DNA from: Streptomyces cylindrosporus
GTDB taxonomy: Bacteria; Actinomycetota; Actinomycetes; Streptomycetales; Streptomycetaceae
Assembly (NCBI RefSeq): GCF_022698165.1
Contig: NZ_JALDAY010000004.1
Location: 372,001 to 436,000 of the forward strand
Reading direction: 5' to 3'
Length of the DNA stretch: 64,000 nt
A program made the translations under genes and the position numbers. Under the pieces are notes generated by a model. It searched no databases. It was not told the DNA's origin and saw only the letters and a program-made list of their open reading frames with translations. Below, in pieces: positions 14,986 to 23,971 of this stretch. The number at the start of each line of letters is the position of its first letter. Position 1 is the first letter of the stretch.

Positions 14986-17598
14986 ATGACGACTTCCGCG
15001 ACCTCCGGAACCGGCTCCTCCGACGCCCCCCGCGGCACCGGCCCCACCGAGAACTCCATGCGTCGCGCCCTCAAACGCGCCCGTGACGGCGTCGCCCTCG
15101 ACGTCTCCGAGGCCGCCGTCCTCCTCCAGGCCCGCGGCGAGGCACTCACCGACCTCGCCGCCTCCGCCGCCCGGGTGCGCGACGCCGGCCTCGAACAGTC
15201 GGGCCGCCCCGGCGTCATCACGTACTCGAAGAGCGTCTTCATCCCCCTCACCCGGCTGTGCCGGGACAAGTGCCACTACTGCACCTTCGTCACCGTCCCC
15301 GGCAAGCTCCGCCGCGCGGGCCACGGGATGTTCATGTCCCCGGACGAGGTCCTCGACATCGCCCGCAAGGGCGCCGCCCTCGGCTGCAAGGAAGCCCTCA
15401 TCACCCTCGGCGACAAGCCGGAGGAGCGCTGGCCGGAGGCGCGGGAGTGGCTCGACGCGCATGGTTACGACGACACGATCGCGTACGTCCGCGCCATCTC
15501 CATCCGGATCCTGGAGGAGACGGGCCTGCTGCCCCACCTCAACCCCGGGGTCATGTCCTGGACCGACTTCCAGCGGCTCAAGCCCGTCGCCCCGAGCATG
15601 GGCATGATGCTGGAGACGACCGCGACCCGCCTCTGGTCCGAGCCCGGCGGCCCCCACTACGGCTCCCCGGACAAGGAGCCCGCCGTACGCCTCCGCGTCC
15701 TCGAAGACGCAGGCCGCTCCTCCGTCCCCTTCACCTCCGGCCTCCTCATAGGCATCGGCGAGACGTACGAGGAGCGCGCCGAGTCGCTCTTCGCGCTCCG
15801 GAAGGTCTCCCGCGCCTACCACGGCATCCAGGAACTGATCATCCAGAACTTCCGCGCCAAGCCGGACACGGCCATGCGCGGCATGCCGGACGCCGAGCTG
15901 GACGAACTGGTCGCCGCCGTGGCCGTCGCCCGGCACATCATGGGCCCCGCCGCCAACATCCAGGCGCCGCCCAACCTCGTCGCCGGCGAGTACGAGCGGC
16001 TGATCGGCGCCGGCATCGACGACTGGGGCGGGGTCTCCCCGCTGACCATCGACCACGTCAACCCCGAGCGCCCCTGGCCGCAGATCGAGGAGCTCACCGA
16101 GCGTTCCGCGGCGGCCGGGTTCGAGCTGCGGGAACGCCTGTGCGTGTACCCGGAGTTCGTGCGGCGCGGCGAGCCCTGGCTGGACCCGCGGCTGCGTCCG
16201 CACGTACGGGCGCTGGTGGACGAGGAGACCGGGCTCGCTCGGCCCGACGCGCCCGTCGAGGGGCATCCGTGGCAGGAACCCGACGAGGTCTTCGTCGCCT
16301 CCGGGCGCACGGACCTGCACTCCTCCATCGACACCGAGGGCCGTACGTCCGACCGGCGCGACGACTTCGACGAGGTGTACGGCGACTGGGCCGAGCTGCG
16401 CGAGGCCGCCGCCCCCGGCATGGCCCCCGAGCGGATCGACACCGACGTACGGGCGGCCCTCGCGACCGCGGCCGACGACCCGACGAAGCTGACGGACGCC
16501 GAGGCGCTGGCCCTCCTCCACGCGGACGGCCCCGCACTCGACGCGCTGACGCGCATCGCCGACGACGTGCGCAGGGCGGCCGTCGGCGACGAGGTGACGT
16601 ACATCGTCACCCGGAACATCAACTTCACCAACGTCTGCTACACCGGCTGCCGCTTCTGCGCCTTCGCGCAGCGCCGCACCGACGCGGACGCCTACACACT
16701 CTCCCTCGACCAGGTGGCGGACCGCGCCCAGCAGGCGTGGGACGTGGGCGCGGTCGAGGTGTGCATGCAGGGCGGGATCCACCCCGACCTCCCCGGCACG
16801 GCGTACTTCGACATCGCGAAGGCGGTGAAGGAGAAGGTCCCCGGCATGCACGTACACGCCTTCTCGCCCATGGAGGTCGTCAACGGCGCGACCCGCACCG
16901 GCCTGTCGATCCGGGAGTGGCTGATCGCCGCCAAGGAGGCCGGCCTGGACTCCATTCCCGGCACCGCCGCCGAGATCCTCGACGACGAGGTCCGCTGGGT
17001 CCTCACCAAGGGCAAGCTGCCGACGGCGACCTGGATCGAGGTGATCACGACGGCGCACGAGGTCGGCATCCCGTCGACCTCGACGATGATGTACGGCCAT
17101 GTCGACCAGCCCCGGCACTGGCTCGGCCATCTGCGCACCCTGGCCCGCATCCAGCAGCGGACCGGCGGGATCACCGAGTTCGTGACCCTGCCCTTCATCC
17201 ACACCAACGCGCCGGTGTATCTGGCGGGGATCGCCCGGCCCGGCCCGTCCACCCGGGACAACCGCGCGGTGACGGCGATGGCGAGGCTCCTCCTGCACCC
17301 GTACATCCCGAACATCCAGACCAGCTGGGTGAAGCTGGGCACGGAGGGCGCGGCGGAGATGCTCCGCTCCGGTGCGAACGACCTCGGCGGGACCCTGATG
17401 GAGGAGACGATCTCCCGGATGGCGGGCTCCTCCTACGGCTCGTACAAGTCGGTCAAGGACCTGATCGCGGTGGCGGACGCGGCCGGGCGGCCGGCCCGCC
17501 CGCGCACCACCCTGTACGGGGAGGTCCCGGAGGAACGGCAGCGCGCGGCCCGGGCCTCGGACGGGCATCTGCCGGAGCTTCTGCCCGTGCTGGAGTGA
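14986..17598 (+). CDS. fbiC: Bifunctional FO synthase (CofG/CofH fusion)
   Basis: An 870-residue fusion of two radical-SAM enzymes that together make 7,8-didemethyl-8-hydroxy-5-deazariboflavin (FO), the chromophore of coenzyme F420. The CofG half has the cluster motif CRDKCHYC (around residues 90-97) after [11 protein letters not shown]. The CofH half has [19 protein letters not shown] (around 545-563) and the familiar [15 protein letters not shown] and [10 protein letters not shown]. Fused forms are the rule in actinobacteria, and the length is normal. GAAGG is immediately next to the ATG, so initiation may be leaderless or the SD site is very close. Probably expressed with or just after the LLM gene. 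Confidence 0.97.
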   Translation: MTTSATSGTGSSDAPRGTGPTENSMRRALKRARDGVALDVSEAAVLLQARGEALTDLAASAARVRDAGLEQSGRPGVITYSKSVFIPLTRLCRDKCHYCTFVTVPGKLRRAGHGMFMSPDEVLDIARKGAALGCKEALITLGDKPEERWPEAREWLDAHGYDDTIAYVRAISIRILEETGLLPHLNPGVMSWTDFQRLKPVAPSMGMMLETTATRLWSEPGGPHYGSPDKEPAVRLRVLEDAGRSSVPFTSGLLIGIGETYEERAESLFALRKVSRAYHGIQELIIQNFRAKPDTAMRGMPDAELDELVAAVAVARHIMGPAANIQAPPNLVAGEYERLIGAGIDDWGGVSPLTIDHVNPERPWPQIEELTERSAAAGFELRERLCVYPEFVRRGEPWLDPRLRPHVRALVDEETGLARPDAPVEGHPWQEPDEVFVASGRTDLHSSIDTEGRTSDRRDDFDEVYGDWAELREAAAPGMAPERIDTDVRAALATAADDPTKLTDAEALALLHADGPALDALTRIADDVRRAAVGDEVTYIVTRNINFTNVCYTGCRFCAFAQRRTDADAYTLSLDQVADRAQQAWDVGAVEVCMQGGIHPDLPGTAYFDIAKAVKEKVPGMHVHAFSPMEVVNGATRTGLSIREWLIAAKEAGLDSIPGTAAEILDDEVRWVLTKGKLPTATWIEVITTAHEVGIPSTSTMMYGHVDQPRHWLGHLRTLARIQQRTGGITEFVTLPFIHTNAPVYLAGIARPGPSTRDNRAVTAMARLLLHPYIPNIQTSWVKLGTEGAAEMLRSGANDLGGTLMEETISRMAGSSYGSYKSVKDLIAVADAAGRPARPRTTLYGEVPEERQRAARASDGHLPELLPVLE

Positions 17599-17653
17599 GT
17601 ACGATGATCGGACCCCCGTCCGCCGGGGATCCTTAGCTGAGGAGATGCGTGCC

Positions 17654-18202
17654 GTGCCAGCCCCGAAGGTCTGGGTGACCGGTCTCACGGTGGGAGCGAT
17701 CGCCGCTGTCGCCGTCCTGGCCGTGCAGGCCGACAAGGGAACGAAGCCGCACGCGGTCGCGGCCGCGCCGAGCTCGTCGGCGTCCGCGCACTCGACGCCG
17801 ACGAAGCCGAAGGCGCCCGCCGCGGTGCCGGACGGCTCCGGCACCGGCCGCCGTATCGTCTACTCGCTCGGGCAGAAGACGGTCTGGCTGGTCGACGCGA
17901 GCGACGCGGCCCGGCGCACCTTCGCGGTGTGGCCGGGGACGGTGAGCCCGGACCCGGGCACGTACAGCGTCGGCACCCGCACCGAGGGCCCCATCACCGG
18001 CTCGGACGGGGTGAAGATCGAGCACGTCGTCTACTTCTCCACCGCCTCCGGCGTCAACATCGCCTTCTCCAACGCGGTCGACGGCTCCTCACCGCCGCCC
18101 GCCTCCGGCACCCGCACCGGCGGCATCCGCATGAAGACGGCGGACGGCTCGGCCCTGTGGACGTTCGGGACGGCGGGCACGAAGGTCGCGGTGGTGGAGT
18201 GA
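17654..18202 (+). CDS. Secreted or membrane-anchored protein of unknown function
   Basis: A 182-residue protein with one N-terminal hydrophobic segment (VWVTGLTVGAIAAVAVLAVQA), a Ser/Ala/Pro/Lys linker and a soluble domain: RRIVYSLGQKTVWLVDASDAARRTFAVWPG, DPGTYSVGTRTEGPITGSDGVKIEHVVYF. This resembles the beta-sandwich of L,D-transpeptidases but lacks their catalytic Cys-His motif. I chose GTG 17654 because GAGGAG (17639-17644) is 9 bases upstream; the in-frame ATG 17645 touches that site. Its TGA overlaps the ATG of the next gene (TGATG), which implies coupled translation. Confidence 0.8.
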   Translation: MPAPKVWVTGLTVGAIAAVAVLAVQADKGTKPHAVAAAPSSSASAHSTPTKPKAPAAVPDGSGTGRRIVYSLGQKTVWLVDASDAARRTFAVWPGTVSPDPGTYSVGTRTEGPITGSDGVKIEHVVYFSTASGVNIAFSNAVDGSSPPPASGTRTGGIRMKTADGSALWTFGTAGTKVAVVE

Positions 18203-18972
18203 TGGACCGCGAGCTCACCGTCGCCACCGAACTCGCCGAGTGGGCCTCGCAGCGCATCCGCCGCCCGCGCGACACCGACGAGGTGCGGGAGAAGGCCACG
18301 CCCGCCGACATCGTCACGGACACGGACGAGGCCGTGGAGTCGTACGTACGGGAGGTGCTGCGGCGCGAGTTCCCGGAGTACGGCATCGAGGGCGAGGAGT
18401 ACGGCGTCCACGAGGGCGCGGCCGGCGCCCCGCACTGGGTGATCGACCCGGTGGACGGTACGACGAACTACGCGCACGGCATCGGCTGGTGCTCGTTCTC
18501 GCTGGGCCTCGCGACTCCCGAGGGCAAGCCCCTGCTGGGCGTGGTGGCCGACCCGTGGCGCGGGGAGATCTTCAGCGCGGTCAAGGGCGGCGGAGCGCAC
18601 CTCAACGGCCGCCCGATCCAGGCGGCGGCCCATTCCTCCCTCACCGGCCACACGTTCCTGACCGAGTGGGCCGCCCACGCCCACTGGCCCGGCATGGACG
18701 ACCTGCTGCGCGAACTCGCCGCCCGCCACTGCACGGTACGGGTCATGGGCTCCACGGCCCTGTCCCTGGTCCAGGTCGCGGCCGGCCGGGCGACGGCCGC
18801 GGCGATCGGCGAGTTCCACCCGGTGGACGCGCTACCGCCACTCCTCATCGCGACGGAGGCGGGAGCGGTGGCGATCCCCGAACTCCCGCCGTACGACACG
18901 CCGTTGCTGCTGGTCGCACCCGGTGTGGCGGAGGAAGCGACGGCCCTGTGGCAAAAGACGGTCGTGCGCTAG
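18202..18972 (+). CDS. Inositol monophosphatase family protein
   Basis: A 256-residue member of the Li-sensitive phosphatase family (IMPase / FBPase IV / histidinol-phosphatase-type). Metal-site motifs are EGEEYG (around residue 68-72) and WVIDPVDGTTNYAHG (around 88-102). The later conserved region, usually WDxAAG, reads FHPVDALPPLLIATEAGA, keeping the Asp. It lies in the same transcription unit as the secreted protein before it. It could dephosphorylate inositol phosphate, histidinol phosphate or a related sugar phosphate; the sequence does not decide. Confidence 0.9.
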   Translation: MDRELTVATELAEWASQRIRRPRDTDEVREKATPADIVTDTDEAVESYVREVLRREFPEYGIEGEEYGVHEGAAGAPHWVIDPVDGTTNYAHGIGWCSFSLGLATPEGKPLLGVVADPWRGEIFSAVKGGGAHLNGRPIQAAAHSSLTGHTFLTEWAAHAHWPGMDDLLRELAARHCTVRVMGSTALSLVQVAAGRATAAAIGEFHPVDALPPLLIATEAGAVAIPELPPYDTPLLLVAPGVAEEATALWQKTVVR

Positions 18973-18975
18973 TCG

Positions 18976-19491
18976 CTAGTCACCCGCCGACTCGCCCCGC
19001 CCGAACGGCAATTGCACCACCAGCAGCGCGACCCCGGCGAACACGAACACCCTGAGCGCGGCGTCCAGCCCGTTCCAGGTCTTCGACTGCCACATAGAGA
19101 ACCACTCACCACCGATCGCGATGAACCCGGCACCGAACAGCAGCAGAAGCATCAGCAGCCCGTACGTCGACACGCTGCGGGCACGGGCGACATCACGCCG
19201 GATCCACAGCCAGGTGCCGTAGATCAGCACGAGGGCGGCGAGGGTCTCCCAGACGATGATGAGGACGTAAGCCGTGTTCTGCAGGCCCTTGTTGGTGATG
19301 GCCCGCCACATCAGGTCGTCGTCCTTGAACGTGGTGTCCATGGCCAGGACGTGCTGCACGAACGCCTGGTTGGTCCCGAAGTCGGTGATGTTGCCGAAGG
19401 CTACGAGGGCGATGTAGAGCGCGACGCTTGCGGTGAGGAGGGCGGCGGTGATGGTCAGGGGGTTTCGGGGGGTGGTGGTCATGACAGTCAT
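18976..19491 (-). CDS. DUF2165 family integral membrane protein
   Basis: A 171-residue protein with four predicted membrane segments (ITAALLTASVALYIALVAFG, TAYVLIIVWETLAALVLIYGTWLWI, STYGLLMLLLLFGAGFIAIG, ALRVFVFAGVALLVVQL). The family signature is present: VAFGNITDFGTNQAFVQHVLAMDTTF and MWRAI just before the second segment, GEWFSMWQS after the third. The function is not known. Start ATG 19491 or 19482 (three codons apart). Convergent with the phosphatase gene, with 3 bp between stops. Confidence 0.88.
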   Translation of the reverse strand: MTVMTTTPRNPLTITAALLTASVALYIALVAFGNITDFGTNQAFVQHVLAMDTTFKDDDLMWRAITNKGLQNTAYVLIIVWETLAALVLIYGTWLWIRRDVARARSVSTYGLLMLLLLFGAGFIAIGGEWFSMWQSKTWNGLDAALRVFVFAGVALLVVQLPFGRGESAGD

Positions 19492-19565
19492 CTTGCCTGG
19501 AATGACCTTGGGGGCTGAGTGAATTCGGCCAGACCGGGATGGAACTCGGCCAGGGGGCCGGGGAG

Positions 19566-19919
19566 TTATTCGGTGTCCTTCGGATGCCGGGTGGACGCGT
19601 AGACGAGGTGGACCGTTCGGCGCGCTTCGTCGACGAGGTAACGTACGCGACCGCCGGCCGTCACCTCGTACTCCCACTGGGGATACTCCCGGCCACCGAG
19701 GTTTCCGGTGGCCAGGCGGCCGCGCAGCCGGTGCTGGCGGTCGGGATCGGCTTGGGACAGAGGGTCGCCCCGCAGGGCCTCGAAGCAGCGCCGTGTGTTC
19801 CCTGGCGCTTCTGCGCCCAGTTCGCCCCACCCCTTGGCTGCCTCGTTCGTCGCGAACCGCAGACGCCATTCGCCGCTCACCGGCGGTGGGGCGACGTCGT
19901 CGCCCCGCTTCGGACTCAC
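19566..19919 (-). CDS. RelE/ParE-type toxin
   Basis: A 117-residue protein with the actinobacterial RelE-like pattern: ATNEAAKGWGELGAEAPGNTRRCFEALRGDP, DRQHRLRGRL, GGREYPQWEYEVTAGGRVRYLVDEARRTVHLVYASTRHPK. Such toxins cut mRNA at the ribosome. Its GTG start (19919-19917) overlaps the TGA of the antitoxin gene (19918-19916), a GTGA junction typical of coupled toxin-antitoxin pairs. The antitoxin comes first in the operon. Several basic and aromatic residues expected for RNA binding are retained, so it looks active. Confidence 0.87.
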   Translation of the reverse strand: MSPKRGDDVAPPPVSGEWRLRFATNEAAKGWGELGAEAPGNTRRCFEALRGDPLSQADPDRQHRLRGRLATGNLGGREYPQWEYEVTAGGRVRYLVDEARRTVHLVYASTRHPKDTE

Positions 19920-20377
19920 GGTGCGGCCACCTCGCCATGGTCCTCGTCCGGCAGTCGGCGTGTGAGCTGTGCGGTGAGGTCGGGGTCGGCGAGAACGCGT
20001 GCCGTCGCGCGCCACTCGACCACGACCCGGTGCAGATTGGCGTGGACATCCAACTGGGACGCGTCGTAGGTGGCATCGATGAGCTCGGCCACGAACTCCT
20101 TCAGCTCGTCAGCCGACAGATGACGGACCCACGGGAAGACGGACGGGAGGGCGCGCGCTATGGCTCGCTCGCCGGCATCGCTGCGGACAAGGGCGGCGAG
20201 CAGGCGGGCCGTGATGTCCGCGGTCTCCTCTCGCTGACGGTCGTGACGGGCCGTCGTCAGGTAGAGGTCCTCACCGTCCCGGCGCGTGATGTGCACACGC
20301 TGGGCGCGGTCCAGCGTTTCGGCGACACGCTTCGAGTTCTTGGAGAGCTCGGAGAAGGCGACCGTGGGAGTGGACAT
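19916..20377 (-). CDS. Phd/YefM-type antitoxin
   Basis: A 153-residue prevent-host-death family antitoxin. The N-terminal DNA-binding part reads PTVAFSELSKNSKRVAETLDRAQRVHITRRDGEDLYLTTARHDRQ. The longer C-terminal part (LSADELKEFVAELIDATYDASQLDVHANLHRVVVEWRATARVLADP) would wrap the toxin. It is encoded directly upstream of the RelE-type toxin, with overlapping stop and start. There is no ribosome site. The ATG lies six bases after a -10 box, and the promoter carries a strong palindrome, so the complex probably represses itself. Confidence 0.9.
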   Translation of the reverse strand: MSTPTVAFSELSKNSKRVAETLDRAQRVHITRRDGEDLYLTTARHDRQREETADITARLLAALVRSDAGERAIARALPSVFPWVRHLSADELKEFVAELIDATYDASQLDVHANLHRVVVEWRATARVLADPDLTAQLTRRLPDEDHGEVAAP

Positions 20378-20383
20378 GGCTCG

Positions 20384-20413
20384 ACAGTACTTCGGAACGT
20401 ATTCCGAAGTCAA
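20384..20413 (-). promoter_or_regulatory. Self-regulated leaderless promoter of the toxin-antitoxin pair
   Basis: On the minus strand TTGACT (20413-20408) is followed by an 18-bp spacer and TACTGT (20389-20384), then six bases and the ATG. The spacer is almost wholly taken up by a palindrome, 20389-20410, with 9-bp perfect arms ACTTCGGAA and TTCCGAAGT around a 4-bp centre. A repressor bound here would cover both promoter boxes. Confidence 0.7.
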
Positions 20414-20483
20414 TCGTTGAGGGCTGTCAAGGCGCCACGGCCTCTGCCAGACTTCACGCGGACGGGCTACGGGGGTGGTGCGG

Positions 20484-23400
20484 ATGAGGTCGACGGGGCT
20501 TTCGGTACAGGAGCTGATCGCGCGGCGCAGGCGGGCCGGTTTCGTCGGCCGAGGGGCGGAGCGGGCCGCCTTCCGGGGCAATTTCGATGTGCCGCCGACC
20601 GACGAACGGCACCGGTTCATGTTTCATGTACACGGGAACGCCGGCGTCGGAAAAACCTTCCTGGTAAGGGAGTTGGAACAGATCGCCCGTGAGAAGGGCG
20701 CGCTCACGGCGTACGTCGACGAGAGCGTGGGCAGCGTGCCGGAGGCAATGGCGGCGATCAGTCGCCAATTCGCCGGTCAGGGACGGCGTTTCAAGGAACT
20801 GGACCGTCTCCTGACCACATACCGCGAACGGCGGCACGAGGCGGAGGCTGCCACCGTCGTCGTACCGCAACCGGAAGGCCCATCGGCCGGAAGCCTGGCG
20901 GCGGCGCGGGCGGGCTTGGTGGGACTCGGCATGCTGCCGGGGGTCGGCGCCTTCGCGGGAGCCCTCGACGCGGCCCAACTCGCCCAGGGCGCCGATCGAT
21001 TGCGCGCCGGCCTCAGCGCGCGCTTCCGCAATCAGGAGGACGCGCAGCTGGTGCTCTCCCCGGAACGGGTGCTCACCCCGGCGTTGCTCGCCGAATTGTC
21101 CGAGGCCGCGTGCTCGGCACCGTGGATCGTCCTGTTCTTCGACACGTACGAGCGCACCGGGCCCTTCCTCGACAGTTGGCTGCACGAGACCATGACCACG
21201 GATCGGCACGGCGCTTTGCCTGCCGCTGTCGTCATCGTGACCGCCGGTCAGCACTCGTTGGACACCACCCGCTGGGGCGGCTTCGCCGATTTCATCACCG
21301 ACCTGCCCCTTGGGCCGTTCTCGGAGGCCGAGGCGCGGGGACTGCTCGCGGGCAAGGGGGTGGTGGCCGAGCCGGTCGTCGAGGAGGTGCTCCGGCTCAC
21401 GGGTGGGCTGCCTGTGCTGGTCTCGACCTTGGCCGGGCAGCGCCCCACCGACCCGGACGACATCGGCGATCCCAGCGCCACGGCTGTTGAGCGATTTCTG
21501 AAATGGGAGCACGACCCGGTACGCCGCGCGGCGGCATTGGCCTGTGCGCTGCCCCGACGCCTGGACATGGATGTGTTCCGGGCGGCAGCGGACTGTTCGG
21601 ATGACGAAACGGCCGCATTGTTCGGTTGGTTACGCGGGTTGCCGTTCGTGGACGACCGCGATGAATGGCTGCGCTACCACGATCTGGTGCGCGAACCGAT
21701 GCTCAGGTTGCAGCGGCGTCGCTTCCGGAGGGGCTGGACCGAGCGGCACGAGAGGCTGGCGGATGTCTTCGGGCGTCGGCGTGCGGAAGCGACGCGGGAT
21801 CTGCGCAGCTACGAGGAGTGGGAGAGCGAGCAGTGGCGTGAGCTGCGCTTGGAGGAGACTTATCACCTGTTGTGCGCGCACCCGCACGCCGCGCTCGCCG
21901 AAGCGCTGCGAGCCCTGGTCGAGGTCTGCGGGACGGATGAGGCGGCCGGTCGCCAATGGGCACGGACACTGGAGGAAGCCGGCGATGCCACGGCGACCCC
22001 GGCCCTGCGCGAATGGGGGCGAAGCCTGGGTGAGGCGCTCGCGGACGACGCGTCCGGATTGACCAAGGCGATGGATCTGCTGCTTGCCCGTCCGGGCCTG
22101 GACAGCGGCGGTCGAGCTCTGGCGCACACGCTGCGAGGGGCGGAATTGCGAAGCGGTGGAAAATACGCGCAGGCCCTGGCCGAGTACGACCGGGCGATCG
22201 AGCTCGATTCCGATTGCGCCCCGGCTCACCACGGCCGTGGCCTCACCCAGCGCAGTCTCGGCGACTTCTCGGCAGCGCTGGCGGCCTTCGACCGAGCGGA
22301 CGAGCTGGTCCCCGGCAAGAAGGAGATCATTGCGGCGCGCGGAGAGACGTATCGGCAGGCGGAGCGTTGGGCAGAAGCCATAGCCGACCTCGACCGTTGC
22401 GTCACGCTTGATCCGACCGATGCGTATCCCGTGGCCTGCAGAGCGGTGTGCCGGCATGCCCTCGAACAGTACGACGAAGCGCTGGCCGACTTCGACCGCG
22501 CGCTGAGCCTGGACGAGGGCTACGTGTGGGTGTTTGTGCGCAGGGCTCGCCTGTACCGGGCCAGAGCGGAGTGGGACGAGGCGTTCGCCGACCTGGACCG
22601 GGCGGTTGCCCTGGCCCCCGACTCCGCCTGGGTCGCGTCCGAACGCGGTGACGCTTACCGGCTGGCAGGCCGCTTCGAGGAGGCGGTCACCGAACTCGGC
22701 CGGGCTGTCGCTCTCGATGCCGATTACGACTCTGCCCTGGCAAGCCGTGGAGAGGCTCTCCACAGGCTGGGCCGGAACGAGGAGGCGCTTGCCGACCTCG
22801 GTCGTGCGGTCGAACTCGACCCGGACTATGCGTGGGCGTTGGTCATGAGAGCCCGGGTGAGGAAGGAACTGGACGACGAAGCAGGCATGTTCGAGGACCT
22901 GCACCGAGCGGTGGAGGCAGATCCGGAGGTCGATTGGACCGCAGGCGAGCTCGCGGAGGCGTACCGGCTCGCGGGTCGCTACGACGAGGCGGTCGTCTTC
23001 TTTCGCCGCTCGTTGGAACAGGACCCGGGGTACGGCAGCTCGCTGGCCAGGTTGGGAGCGACTCACTTCGCACGGGGGGACTACGCGGAGGCTCTCCGCT
23101 GCCTGAACCGCGCGTTGGAGGTGCACCCGGACTACGGGTGGGCGCTGAGCCAGCGGGCGCAAGTGAGTCTGGCAACCGGGCGGGTCGAGAAGGCCCTCGA
23201 CGACTGGGACCGGCGGCTCGCCCTGGGCGGGGATGACGACACGGCCCGCTACATGGCCATCGAGACACTGATCCTGGCCGAGCGGTGGCAGGAAGCGCGG
23301 GCCAGGCTGGCCGACGCGGACGGATCGGCTGTCACGGGCGCCGACCTCGACGACCTGCGCGTCGACTGCCTCCGGCACACCGGGCAGTGGGAGGAGGCCC

Positions 23401-23786
23401 GGCAACTCGCCGAGCGGATCCGTGCGGACAACGCGGTGGCGGGCACATATCAGCTTGCGATGATCGCTTCCCAGTGCCGGGGACGGGAGGACGCCGAGCC
23501 CCTGTGGCACGAGCTGGCGCACCTTCTGGACACGAGTGAACCGGATGAGGAGGCTCGGAAGTTCGTTCGCTGCGTAATCGACTGGGGCCTCGCCGACTGG
23601 GCCGCCGCCGACAGGGACCTCGCCAGAGCCCTGACGACGGAGTGCGCCTGGGACGACCTGGCGTTGCTCGCCGATGCTCTCACCGGCCTGCGCGATGGTC
23701 CCGGCGCCGACCGGGAGCGTCTCACGGCGTACCTCGCGACAGTCACCTTGGCCCGCGACGCCGTGAAAGGGCGTTATACGGAGTGA
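20484..23786 (+). CDS. STAND-type ATPase with C-terminal TPR repeats
   Basis: About 1100 residues. An N-terminal NTPase has Walker A HGNAGVGKTFLV (around residues 52-63), Walker B-like WIVLFFDTYE (around 210), a GGLPVLV motif as in NACHT/NB-ARC proteins, and winged-helix-like sequence to about 440. From about 535 to 890 there are some ten TPR units, each with a YDEALADFDRALSLDEGY-type pattern. The last 200 residues are helical. Such proteins sense a ligand with the repeats and act after ATP-driven assembly; in bacteria they serve in signalling and in anti-phage defence. No effector domain is recognisable at either end. ATG 20484 has GGGGG 8 bases upstream; GTG 20475 and 20478 are alternatives. 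It lies beside the divergent toxin-antitoxin pair. Confidence 0.88.
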   Translation: MRSTGLSVQELIARRRRAGFVGRGAERAAFRGNFDVPPTDERHRFMFHVHGNAGVGKTFLVRELEQIAREKGALTAYVDESVGSVPEAMAAISRQFAGQGRRFKELDRLLTTYRERRHEAEAATVVVPQPEGPSAGSLAAARAGLVGLGMLPGVGAFAGALDAAQLAQGADRLRAGLSARFRNQEDAQLVLSPERVLTPALLAELSEAACSAPWIVLFFDTYERTGPFLDSWLHETMTTDRHGALPAAVVIVTAGQHSLDTTRWGGFADFITDLPLGPFSEAEARGLLAGKGVVAEPVVEEVLRLTGGLPVLVSTLAGQRPTDPDDIGDPSATAVERFLKWEHDPVRRAAALACALPRRLDMDVFRAAADCSDDETAALFGWLRGLPFVDDRDEWLRYHDLVREPMLRLQRRRFRRGWTERHERLADVFGRRRAEATRDLRSYEEWESEQWRELRLEETYHLLCAHPHAALAEALRALVEVCGTDEAAGRQWARTLEEAGDATATPALREWGRSLGEALADDASGLTKAMDLLLARPGLDSGGRALAHTLRGAELRSGGKYAQALAEYDRAIELDSDCAPAHHGRGLTQRSLGDFSAALAAFDRADELVPGKKEIIAARGETYRQAERWAEAIADLDRCVTLDPTDAYPVACRAVCRHALEQYDEALADFDRALSLDEGYVWVFVRRARLYRARAEWDEAFADLDRAVALAPDSAWVASERGDAYRLAGRFEEAVTELGRAVALDADYDSALASRGEALHRLGRNEEALADLGRAVELDPDYAWALVMRARVRKELDDEAGMFEDLHRAVEADPEVDWTAGELAEAYRLAGRYDEAVVFFRRSLEQDPGYGSSLARLGATHFARGDYAEALRCLNRALEVHPDYGWALSQRAQVSLATGRVEKALDDWDRRLALGGDDDTARYMAIETLILAERWQEARARLADADGSAVTGADLDDLRVDCLRHTGQWEEARQLAERIRADNAVAGTYQLAMIASQCRGREDAEPLWHELAHLLDTSEPDEEARKFVRCVIDWGLADWAAADRDLARALTTECAWDDLALLADALTGLRDGPGADRERLTAYLATVTLARDAVKGRYTE

Positions 23787-23971
23787 GCCGCGAAGTCCAC
23801 GAACTCGCTCCAGGAAGCGCCTGCGAAGGCGAGTTGGGCGCGGTGGGCGTCCTTGGAGTCGCGGACGTGGACGGTGAGGGTCCGGTCGGCGGGGGATATG
23901 GCGACCTCGACGCACTCGGGGCCGTCATTGCTGCTGTAGCTGCTCTTGAACCACTCCAGGGTGGAGGTCAT
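23774..23971 (-). CDS. DUF397 protein of WhiJ-type locus 2
   Basis: A 65-residue DUF397 protein: TSTLEWFKSSYSSNDGPECVEVAIS, VHVRDSKDAHRAQLAFAGASWSEFVDFA. This is the textbook form of the family (KSSYSxxxGxxCVEVA, VRDSKDxxGPxLxFxxxxWxxFv). Its ATG overlaps the stop of the regulator gene by 4 bp (ATGA), and its 3' end overlaps the STAND gene on the other strand by 13 bp. Probably the protein partner of the regulator encoded just upstream. Confidence 0.93.
   Translation of the reverse strand: MTSTLEWFKSSYSSNDGPECVEVAISPADRTLTVHVRDSKDAHRAQLAFAGASWSEFVDFAAHSV

Noticed and set aside
14962..17844. 960-codon open frame on the minus strand opposite fbiC
   Set aside because: It is antisense to a certain gene, its translation is low-complexity Gly/Arg/Val/Asp, and it results from third-position GC bias.
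17654..18202. L,D-transpeptidase
   Set aside because: The sandwich-like sequence is suggestive, but the catalytic Cys and His motif is absent, so no enzyme call is made.
21630..23915. 761-codon open frame opposite the STAND gene
   Set aside because: Antisense shadow; the plus strand has Walker motifs and TPR repeats.
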